The notes beneath the pieces were generated by a model that saw only the letters and a program-made list of their open reading frames with translations, was not told where the DNA came from and made no database searches. Source: Molossus alvarezi (lineage: Eukaryota > Chordata > Mammalia > Chiroptera > Molossidae). Taken from it: a DNA stretch of 64,000 bases. Made by a program: the position numbers and the translations under genes. Each line of letters opens with the position of its first letter. The stretch's first letter is position 1. Below are positions 49,938 to 61,078 of this stretch, piece by piece. The stretch covers positions 1,302,001 through 1,366,000 of the forward strand of contig JBAWUJ010000040.1 in NCBI GenBank assembly GCA_037176705.1. The letters run 5' to 3'.

Positions 49938-52900
49938 GGACTCTATCTAGAATCTTTGTTGGAACACTAGTTAGTTTCTTCCATGGAACACTGAGTAGAT
50001 CCTTACATGGAACACTAGCAAGTTCCTTCCATGGACCGCTGAGAAATTCCTTACATGGAACACTAGCTAGTTTTAACTAGTTCCTTCCAAGGAACACTAG
50101 TTAGTTATTTCTGTGGACTCTAGCTACCTTTTTCATGGAAAACAGTAGTTCTTTCCATGGGCCATTATGTAGTTTCTTCCAAGTAACACTAGCTAGTTCC
50201 ACCCATGGAACTCTACCTAGTTCCTTCCATGAAACACTAGCTAATTCTTTCCATGAAACTCTAAGTAGTTTTTTTCAAGCAAAACTAAATAGTTTTTTTT
50301 GGGGGGTACACTAGGTAGTTCCTGCCATAAAAACCCTAGCTAGTTTCTTCCATGGAACACTAGCTAGAATTTTCCATGGAACACTAGCTAGTTCCTTCCA
50401 TTGAACACTAGATAGTTCCTTCTCTGGAACACTAAGTAGTTCCTTCCCTGTAACACTAACTAGTTCATTTTCTAAAACTCAAGCTAGTTCTTTCCATGGA
50501 ACATTAAGTAGTGAATTCCATAAAACGCTAAGTAGTTTCTTCCATGGAAAACTAGCTTGTTCCTTCCATGGAACACTATTTATTTCTTTGCATGGTACAC
50601 TAACTCGTTTCTTCCATAAAACACTAACTAGTTCCTTCTATGGAACACTAGCTAGTTTATTCCATGTAACACTAGCTAGTTCCTTTCATGGGACATCAGC
50701 TAGTTTATTCCATAAAACACTACCTGGTTCCTTCCATGGAACACAGCTAGTTCCTTCCATGGAACAATAAGTAATTTCTTCTTAGGAACACTAAGTAGTC
50801 CTTTCATGAAACCCTGGTGGGTTTCTTCCATGGATCATTAATATTTCCTTCCATGGAACACTAAGTAATTTCTTCCATGAAACACTAGCTAGTTTCATCC
50901 ATGGAGCACTACGTAGTTCCTTCCATATAACACTAAGTATTTCATTCCATGGAACACTAAGGACTTACTTCAATGGAACACTAGCTAGTACCTACCATTG
51001 AACACTAGCTCCTTGCATTGAACACTAGAAAGTTTCTTCAATGGAACACTGAGTAGTTTTTCCAAAAGATCTAAGTATTCTCTACCATGGAACACTATCT
51101 TGTTCCTTCCACGTTACACTAAGTATTTCATTCCATGGAACACTAAGTTGTTTCTTGCCTGGAACGCCAGCTAATTTCTTCCATGCATCACTAGCTAGCA
51201 CCTTCCATTAAACACTAGCTAGTCTCTTCCATGGAACAGTAGCTAGTTCCTTCCATAGAAATCTAAGTAGTTTCTTGCATGCAACCCACCTAGTCTCTTC
51301 CATGGAACACTAAGTAGTTCCTTCCATGGAATCACTAGCTAGTTACTTTCATGGAACATTTATTCCTACTTCCATGAAAAACTAAGTTGTTTCTTCCATG
51401 GGAATTTAGCTAGTTCTTTCCATGGAACATTATTTAGTTCCTTGCATGGAACACTAACTAGTTTTTTCAATGGAACACTAGCTTGTTCCTTCCATGGAAC
51501 CGTAAGTAGATTCTTTCATGGAACATTAAGAAGTTTCTTTCATGGAACACTAAGTAGTTCCTTCCATAGAACACTAGCTAGTTGTAGCTAGTTCCTTCCA
51601 TGGAACATTACCCAGTTACTTCCGTTGAACTCCAGCTAGTTCCTAACATAGAACACTAGCTAAGTTTTTTCCATGGAACACTAAGTAGTTCCTTAAATGG
51701 AACACTAAGTAGTTCCTTTCATGGAACACTAGCTAGTAACTCCCATAGAACACTAAGAACTTCCTTCCATGGAACACTAAGTAATTCCTTCCATGAAACA
51801 CTTGGTGGTTCCATCCATGGAACACTAGTAGTTCCTTTCATGGATCAAAAAGTAGTTACTTCCCTGAAATACAAATTGATTCTTCCATGTAACACTAGCT
51901 AGTTTCTTTCATGGAACACTAAGTCGATTCTTCCATGGAACACTACGTAGTCCCTTTCATGGAACGCTAGCTAGTTCTATCCATGGAACACAAGCTAGGT
52001 CCTTCCATGGAACACTACCTAGTTTCTTCCATGGAACCGTAAGTAGTTCCTTCCATGGAACAATAGCTAGTTTCTTCCATGAAAGACCTAGTAGTTCCTT
52101 CCATGGCACACTAAGTAATTCCTTCCATGTAACACTAACTAGTTTTTCCATAAAACTCTAACTAGTTTTAGCTAGTTCCTTCCATGGAACACTAGCTAGT
52201 TATTTCCCTGGAAATATAGGTAGTTCCTTCAATGGAAAACAAAGTATTTCTTTCCACGGAACACCAGCTAATTTTATCCATGGAAGACTAGCTAGTTTAT
52301 TCCATGTAATACTAGGTAAATATTTTAATAAAACTCTAAGTAGTTTCTTCCATGTAACATTAACGAATTGGTACCATGAAACACTAGTGTTTCCTCCATG
52401 GAACCCTAGGTAATTCTTTCCATGGACCACTAAGTATTTCCTTCCAAATAACACTAAGTATTTTCTTCCATAAAACACTAAGTATTTCCTTCCATGGAAC
52501 ACTAGATAGTTCCTTCCATGGAAATCTAGCTAGTTCCTTCCATGGAACAAAAGCTAGATATTTCCATGGAACACAAGATAGTTTCATCCATCGAACACTA
52601 AGAACTTCCTTCCATGGAACACTATATAGTTTCTTCCATGGAATACTAAATAGTTATTTCTATGAAACAGTAAGTAGTTTGTTCAATGGAACACTTAGTA
52701 GTTCCATCCATAAACACTAGCTAGCACCTTCCATGGAACAAGAGCTAGATCTTTTCATGGAACACAATCTAGTTCCTTCCATCGAACACTAAGAAGTTCC
52801 TTCCATGAAACACTAAGTAGTTTCATCCATGGAACACTAGCTAGTTTCATTCACGGAATGCTAGCTAGGTCCTTCCATATAACACTACCTAGTTCCTTCC

Positions 52901-53749
52901 ATGGTACACTAAGTAGTTTCTTCCATAAAACACTAAGTAGTTCTTTCCATGGAACACTAGCTGGATCTTTTCATACAACACTATCTAATTCCTTCCATGG
53001 AATATTAAGTAGTTACTCTCATGAAACACTAGTTAGATCCTTCCATGGAACACTAGCTGCATCTTTAAATGGAACACTATCTAGTTCCTTCTATGGTACA
53101 CTAAGTAGTTTCTTCCATGGAACACTAATTAGTTGCTTCCAGGGAACACTAGGAGTTTCTTCCATGTAATACTTGATAGTACCTTCCCTGAAATACTAGC
53201 TAGTTCCTTCATTGGAACGCTATGTAGGTCCTTCCATTTAACACTAAGTAGTTCATTACATGGAACACTAGCTAGTTCTTCCCATGAAACACTAGCTAGG
53301 TTCTTCAATGGAACATTAGCTATTTCCTTCCATGGGACACTAAGTAGTTTCTTCCATGGGAAACTAGCTAGTTCCTTGCATGGAACACTAAGTAGTTTTA
53401 TCTATGGAACACAGGTTAGTTTCTTCCATGGAACACAGCTAGTACTTCCATGGAACACTAGATAGTTTTTTCCATGGAGCACTAAGTAGTTCCTTCCATG
53501 GAACACTAAGTATTTCCTTCCATTGGACACTAGCTGGTTCCGTCCATGGAACACTAGCTGGTTCCTTCCATCAAACACTAGCTGGTTCCTTCCTTGGAAC
53601 ACTAAGTAGTTCCTTCGATGGAACACTAACTACTTCCTTCCATCGAAACTAGATAGTTTGGTCCATGGAACACAAGCTATTTCCTTCCATGAAACACTAC
53701 CTACTTTCATCCATGGAACACTAACTAGTTTATTCCATGGACACTAAGT

Positions 53750-55430
53750 AGTTCCTTTAATTGAACATTATGTAATTCCTTCCATGAAATACTAGCTACT
53801 TGCATCCATAAATCACTAAGAAACCCTTCCTTGGGAAACTAAGTATTTTCTTCCATGGAACACTAAGTAGCACCTTCCATGGAACACTAGCTAGTTCCAT
53901 CCATGGAACACTAGCTAATTTATTCCATGGAACAACAAGTAGTTCCTTCAATTGAACGTTAAGTAATTCCTTCCATGTAACACTAGCTAGTACCATCCAT
54001 GGACCACTAAGTAGTTTATTCCATGGGAAACTAAGTAGTTTCTTCCATGGAAGACTAGCTTGTTCTTTACATGGAACACTACTAGTTGCTTCCATGGAAC
54101 ACTTAGAAGATTCCTCCATGGAACACTTAGTAGTTCTTTGTATGGAATATTAGCCAATTCCTTCCATGGAACAGTAGCTTTTTCTTTCCAAGGTAACTAA
54201 GTAGTTCATTCCATGGAAAACTAACCTGTTCCTTCCATGGTATACTAAGTAGTTCATTCCATGGAACACTAAGTAGAGTTTTCCATGGAACACTAAATTG
54301 TTCCTTTCATGGAACTCTAGCTAGTTCATTCCATGGAACACTATTGGTTCCTTCCATTGAATAGTAACATGTTCCTTCCAAGGAACACTAATTTGTTCCT
54401 TCCTTTGAACACTAGCTAGTTTCTTCCATGGAACACTAAGTGTTGCTTTCTATGGAACACTAACTAGCCCGTTCCATGGAAAACTTGCTAGTTCCTTCCA
54501 TGGAACACTAGCTAGTTCCTTCCATGGAACAGTAAGTAGTTCCTTCCATGGAACACTAGCTACATCTTTCCATGGAACTCCAAGTAGCACCTTCCATGGA
54601 ACACTACCTAGTTCCATCCATGGAACACTAGGTGGTTTTTTCCATGGAACACTAAGTAGTTCCTTCAATTGAACATTATGTAATTCCTTCCATGAAACAC
54701 TAGCTAGTTCCATCCATAAACCACTAAGAAGTTCCTTCCATTGGAAACTAAGTATTTACTTCCATGGAACACTAAGTAGTTCCTTCCACGGAACATTAAG
54801 TTTTTCCTTCCATGGAACACTAGCTATTTCTAGCTGGATCCTTACATGGAACACTAGCTAGTTACTGCCCTGGAAATATAGCTAGTTTATTCAGTAGAAA
54901 ACTAATTATTTTTTTCCATGGAACACTAGGTAGCACCTTCCATGGAACACTACCTAGTTCCATCCATGGAACACTAGCTAGTTTATTCCATGGAACACTA
55001 AGTAGTTCCTTCAATTGAACATTATGTAATTCCTTCAATGGAACACTAGCTAGTTCCATCCAAAAACCACTTAGAAATCCTTCCTTGGGAAACTAAGTAT
55101 TTTCTTCGATGGAAGACTAAGTAGTTCCTTCCATGGAAGACAAGCTAGTTCTTTACATGGAACACTACTATTTGCTTCCATGGAACACTAAGAAGATTCT
55201 TCCATGGAACACTATTTCTTTGTATGGAACTTTAGCCAGTTTTTCCATGGAACAGTAGCTTTTTCTTTCCATGCTACACTAAGTAGTTCATTCCATGAAA
55301 CACTAATACTTCCTTCCATTGAACAGTAACATGTTCCTTCTAAGGAACACTAACTTGTTCGTTCCATTGAACACTAGATATTTCCTTCCATGGAACACTA
55401 AGTAGTTCCTACCATGAAACAATAAGTATT
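53750..55430 (-). repeat. About 1.06-1.08-kb higher-order repeat in R2
   Basis: The variant 'AATTGAAC(A/G)TTA' begins at 53,759, 53,950, 54,667 and 55,013. A second marker, 'CAGTAGCTTTTTCTTTCCA', begins at 54,172 and 55,253 (1,081 bp apart), and 53,950 to 55,013 is 1,063 bp. Flanking monomer variants agree between copies. Confidence 0.75.
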
Positions 55431-58400
55431 TTATCCATAAAAAACTAAGTAGATTCTTCCCTGGAACTCTAGCTATTTCCTTTCCTGGAACACTAGAATA
55501 TGCTTCCATGGAACATTAAGTAGTTACTTCCATGAAACACTAAGTAGTTTCTTCCAAGGAAAACTTGCTAGTTCCTTCCATGGAACACTAGCTAGTGTAT
55601 CCCCTCGAACACTAGCTAGTTCTATTCATGGGACGCTTAGTTGTTTCTTCCATTGAACACAAAGTAGTCCCTTCCAAAGAACACTAGCTTGTTCCTTCCA
55701 TGGAACACTAGCTCGTTCCTTTCATGGAACATTACTTCGTTCCTTCCATGGCAAACTAGGTGGTTCCTTCCAGAAAACACTAGGTAGCTAATTCCATGGA
55801 ACACTAGCTAGTTATTTTCTTGGAATACTAGCTACTTTTTACCCTGGAACACTAGTTGTTCCTTCCCTTGAGCACGCACTAGTTCCTTCCATGGAACACT
55901 AACTATTTCCTGCTATGGAACACTAGCTAATTTCTTCAATGGAACACTAGATACTTCTTTCCATAAAACAATAAGTAGTTTTTTCCATGGAACACTAACA
56001 AGTTCCTTTTAAGTAACAATAGCTAGTTCCTTTCATTGAACACTAAGTAGTTCCTTCCATGGGACACTAAGTAGTTCCTTTTATGAGACACTAAGTAATT
56101 CCTTCCAGGACAAAGTAGGTTGTTTCCTCCATGGAACATTGAGTAGTTCCTTCCATGGAACACTATCTTGTTTTTTCTTTTGAACACTAGCAGGTTCATT
56201 CCAATGAACACTAAGTAGTTTCTTTCATGAACAATAAGAATTTCTTTTCATGGATCACTCAGTAATTTTTTTCATGGATCAATAACTAGTTACTTCCATC
56301 TAACACTAAGAAGTTCATTCCAAGGAACACTAGCTAGTTCCTTTCATGTAACTCAAAATAGTTCCATCCATGAACACTCAGTAGTTCCTTCGATGGAACA
56401 CTAGCTAGTTCCTTCGAGGGAACACTTGCTAGTTCCTTCTATGGTACACTAAGTAGTTTTTTCCAAGGAAAATTAACTATTTCCGTCCATGGAACACTAG
56501 ATAGTTTCATCCTTAAAACCCTAAGTAGTTCTGTCCATGGAAAACTAAAAAATTTCTTTCCTGGAACAGTAGCTAGTTCCTTCCAGGGAACACTAGGTAA
56601 TTTACTCCATGAAACACTAAATAGTTCCTTTCTGGAACACTAGCTAGATCCTTCCATGGAACACTAGCTAGTTCCTTCCATAGAAACTAAGTAGTTCCTT
56701 CCATGGAACACTAAGTAGTTTTTTCCATGGAACATTAACTTTTTCCTGCCATGGAACACTAGATAGTTCCTTCCTTGGAACACTAAGTAGTTTTTTCCAT
56801 GGAACACTAACTAGTTCTTTCCATGGAACTCTAGCTAGTTCCTTCCATGGTACACTAAGTAGTTCCTTCCATGGAACACTAAGTAGTTTCTTCCCTGGAA
56901 CAATAGCTAGTTCCTTCCATGAAATGCTAGGTAGTTCATTCCATGAAACACTAGATAGTTTTTTTTTATGGAACACTAGCTAGTTTCTTCCATTGAACAC
57001 TAGCTAGTTCCTTCCATGGAACAATAGCTCGTTTCTTCCATGAAACTTTAGCTAGTTCTTTCCATGAAACACTATCTAGTACCTTCCACGGTACAGTAAG
57101 TAGTTCCTTGTATGCAACACTAGCTAGTGCCTCCCATGGAACACTAGGTATTTCTTTCCATGGAACACTATGTATTCCTTTCAATGGAATAAAGTAATTT
57201 CTTCAATGGAACACTAGGTTCTTTCCATGGAACACTTAGTAGATCCTTCCAATGAACACTATGTAGTTCTTTCCTTGTACACTAGCTAGTTTTTCCAGGA
57301 TAACTAGCCAGATTATTCAATGGAACAATAAGTAGTTCCTCTCATGGAACACTAGTTAGTGTCATCCATGGAACACAAAATAATTCCTTCCATGGACCAG
57401 TAGTTATTTCCTTCCATGGAACACTGACTAGTTTCTTTCATAAAACACTAAGAAGTTCCTTCTATGGAACAAGAGCTAATTCCTCACATGGAAAACTAGC
57501 TTTTCTCTTCCATGGAACACTGAGTAGTTCCCTCCATGGAACACTAATAAGTTCCTTGCATGGAACACTAGCCAGTTTTTCCATGGAAAACTAAGTAGTT
57601 TCTTCCATGGAACAATAACTAGTTCCTTCATTGGAACACTAAATACTTCCTTCCATGGAACACTAGTTAGGTCCTTTCATGCAACACTAAGTAGTTCCTT
57701 CTATTGAACAGTAAGTAGTTCTTTTCATGGAACTCTACCTAGTTATTTCATTAATACTAGCTAGTTCCTTCATGGAACTCTAACTAGTTCCGTCCATGGA
57801 GCAGTAAGTAATTCTTTCCATGGAACAGTAAGTAGTTCCTTCCATAGAACAGAAGGTAGTTACTTCCGTGGAACTCTAGCTAGTTCCTTCACTGGAAAAC
57901 TATGTAGTTCGTTCCATAGAACACAAATTAGTCCCTTTCATAGAACACTAGCTAGTTCCATCCACGGAACACTAGCTAGAAACTTCCATGGAACATTAGC
58001 TAGTTCCTTCCATGGTATACTAGCTACTTCCTTCCATGGAAAAGTAGCTAGTTCCTCCCAGGAAATAATATCTCGTTCCTTTTATTGAACACTAGCTAGT
58101 TCCTTCCATGGAACACTAAGTAGTTTCTTCCTTGGAACACTAATTAGTTCCTTACCTGTAAATCTAAGTAGTTTCTCCATGGAACACTGGCTTGTTTTTT
58201 TCATGTAACGCTAAGTAATTCCTTCCATGAAACCCTAGGTAGATCCTTCCATGGAACACTAGCTAGTTCCTTCCATGGAACACTAAGTAGTTCCTTTCAT
58301 GGAACACTAGCGAGTTCCCTCCATGAAACACTGCCTTGTTCATTCCATGGAACCTTAAGTTATTCCTTTCATGAAACACTAGCCAGATCTTTCCATGGAG

Positions 58401-58682
58401 CACTAACTAGTTCCTTGCATGGAACACTAATTGGTTTCTTCCATGGAACACTAAGTACTTCCTTCCATGGAACACTAGCTATTTCTAGAATAGTTGCTTC
58501 CCTGGAACACTAGCTACATCCATCCATGCAAAACTAAGTTGTCCTTTCCTGGAACACTAGCTAGTTCCATCCATGGAAAACTAAGTAGTCCTTCCATGGA
58601 ATACTAAGTAGTCTCTTCCATGGAACACTAGCTAGTTTTTTCCATGGAACACTAGCTAGTTCTTTCCATGAAATACTAGCTT

Positions 58683-59000
58683 ATTTTTTGTTTGTTTGTT
58701 TGTTTTTCCTCAATATATTTTATTTTATTTATTTATTTACTTTTATAAATTTTTATTTATTTTTTTGTTACAGATATTTTAACTTTTTTACCCCATTGGC
58801 ACCCCCTACCCAACCCCACCTCCGCCCCATCCCCAGCTTAGTTGTCTATGTCCATTGGTCATGCATACATGCATATAAGTTCTGTGGTTTAACGCTTCCC
58901 GCCCCCCCCCCAATCTCCCACCCCCTCTTCTGAGGGATGTCAGTCTGTGCCCTACTTCCATGTTTCTGGGTCTACTGTATTTCTCAGACGGTTATGTTCA
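58683..59000 (-). other. L1 3' untranslated region and A-rich tail
   Basis: On the minus strand this follows the ORF2 stop, with a G-rich stretch (C runs near 58,890-58,925 on +) and an A-rich end containing AAAC repeats near 58,690-58,710. G-rich 3' regions are typical of mammalian L1. Confidence 0.85.
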
Positions 59001-60539
59001 TTATATTCCATATATAAGTGAGATCATGTGGCATTTGTCTTTTTCTGCTTGGCTTCTTTCGCTTAGGATAATACTTTCCAGGTCCCTCCATGTCGTCTCA
59101 AAGTATAAGAGGGCTTTCTTTCTTACCGCTGCATAGTACTCCATTGTGTATATGTACCACAGCTGTTTTATCTATTTGTCTACTGATGGACACTTGGGCT
59201 GTTTCCAGATCTTAGCTATTGTAAATAGTGCTGCTAAAAACATGGGGGTACATATATACTTCCTGATTGGTGTTTCAGGTTTCTTAGGGTATATTCCTAG
59301 AAGTGGGATCACTGAGTCAAATGGAAGTTCAATTTTTAATTTTTTGAGGTAACAACATATTGTTTTCCATAGGGGCTGCACCAGTCTGCATTCCCATCAA
59401 CAGTATATTAGAGTCCCCTTTTCTCCACACCCTCGCCAACACTTGTTGTTTGATGATTTGTTGATGGCGGCCATTCTGACAGGTGTGAGGTGATACCTCA
59501 TTGTTGTTTCAATTTGCATCTCTCTGATTAGTGATGTTGAGCATTTCTTCATATGTCTTTTGGCCATTTGTATGTCCTGTTTGGAGAGGTGTCTATTCAG
59601 CTCCTCTGCCCATTTTTTAATTGGGTTCTTTGTCTTTCTTTTGTTGAGTTGTATGAGCACTCTATATATATTGGAAATTAACCCCTAATCTGATACATCA
59701 TTGGCAATGATGTTCTCCCATACAGTGGGTTGCCTTTCCATTTTGATGATTGTTTCTTTTGCTGTGCAGAAGCTTTTTAGTTTGATGTAGTCCCATGCGT
59801 TCATTTTTTCCTTTGTTTCTGTTGCCTTAGGTTATGTATCAGTGAAAATTCTGCTCCGTATGATGTCCGAAATTTTGTTGCCTACATTTTCTTCTAGAAT
59901 TTTTATGGATTCACGGGTCACATTTAAGTCTTTTATCCATTTTGAGTTTATTTTTGTGTATGGTGTAAGTTGATGGTCTAGTTTCATTTTTTTGCATGTA
60001 GTTGTCGAATTTTCCAAACACCATTTATTAAAGAGGCTGTCTTTACTCCACTGTATGCTCTTGCCACCTTTGTCAAATATTAATTGAGCGTATTGCCTTG
60101 GGTCCCTTTCTGGGTTTTCAGTTCTGTTCCACTGGTCTATATGCCTGTTCTTGTGCCAGTACCAGGCTGTTTTGGTTACAGTCGCTTTGTAGTACAACCT
60201 GATATCTGGTATTGTGATCCCACCTACTTTGTTCTTTTTCAAGATTGCTGTGGCTATTCGGGGTCTTTTTTGATTCCATATGAACTTTTGAAGTATTTGT
60301 TCTAGTTCTATGAAATATGTTGTTGGTATTTTGATGGGGATTGCATTGAATCTATAGATTGCTTTGGGTAGTATGGGCATTTTAATGATGTTAATTCTTC
60401 CAATCCATGAACAGGGTATGTGCTTCCACTTTTTTATATCTTCCTCTATTTCCTTTTTCAATGACCTGTAGTTTTCTGCAAACAGGTCCTTTACTTCTTT
60501 GGTTAAGTTTATTCCTAGGTATCGTAATTTTTTTTTTTT

Positions 60540-60778
60540 AATCCTCATCCGAGGACATTTTTCCATTTTTTGTACAGACAGTGTGGGAGGGAGAGAGAGG
60601 AAGCGAGAGAGAGGAAAACATCGATGTGAAAGGGACACATCGAGTGGCTGCCACCCGCACAACCAACCAGGGCCAGGGACAAACAGCAACCGAGGAACAT
60701 GCCCTTAGCGGGAACCGAACCCGGGTCTCTCCGGACCACGGGCGGACGCTCTAACAGCTGAGCCAAACCGGCCAGGGC
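60540..60778 (-). mobile_element. Ves-like tRNA-derived SINE (copy 1)
   Basis: Read on the minus strand it has a tRNA-like head, an A box ('TGGCTCAGCTGTTAGAGC'), a B box ('GGTTCGGTTCC'), the body motif 'CATCGATGTTT', a CT-rich part and an A-rich tail. This fits the bat Ves family as I know it. It lies in the A-rich tail of copy 2, so it is probably a nested, later insertion. Confidence 0.82.
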
Positions 60779-60836
60779 TTTTTTTTTTTAATTATTATTT
60801 TTTCTTTATTGATTTTTGTTTGTTTGTTTGTTTTTT

Positions 60837-61078
60837 AATCCTCACCCGAGGACATTTTCCCATTTTTTTGTTCAGGTAGAGTGGGAGGGAGAGAGAGGAA
60901 CAGAGAGAGAGAGAGAAACATCGATGCGAAAGGAACACATCAAGTGGCTCCCACTCGCACGACAGACCAGGGCCGGGGACAAACTGCAACCGAGGTACGC
61001 GCCCTTAGCGGGAACCGAACCCGGGTCTCTCAGGATCGCATGTCGACGCTCTAACCGAAGAGCCAAACCGGCCGGGGC
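60837..61078 (-). mobile_element. Ves-like tRNA-derived SINE (copy 2)
   Basis: Same structure and orientation as copy 1, with about 59 bp of T-rich + strand sequence between them. GTATCGTAATTTTTTT follows at 61,079-61,094, and the same sequence precedes copy 1 at 60,519-60,534. The pair is therefore bracketed by one target-site duplication in L1 ORF2. Copy 2 probably inserted first and copy 1 later entered its tail. A two-unit SINE inserted once is the alternative. Confidence 0.82.

Larger units (their letters stand above)
49345..58682 (-). repeat. 24-bp satellite array, block R2
   Basis: Minus-strand 24-bp monomers. The start is collinear with R1 from 21,496 (over 90% identical by eye near 49.9-50.2 kb). 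The end, from 58,171, matches 25,826 onward, so about 4.5 kb more lies between these points in R2 than in R1. The array stops at the A-rich tail of the minus-strand L1. No gene is visible. Confidence 0.95.

Noticed and set aside
1..58682. CENP-B box in the satellite
   Set aside because: The box needs CpG-containing core bases (TTCG and CGGG), which the monomer consensus does not have.
1..58682. Classical heat-shock element arrays
   Set aside because: The TTC and GAA halves are spaced by four bases, not the two required for the heat-shock element.
60545..61078. Two tRNA genes suggested by A and B boxes
   Set aside because: The sequence downstream of the B box is SINE body with an A-rich tail. 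No tRNA cloverleaf can be completed; these are tRNA-derived SINEs.
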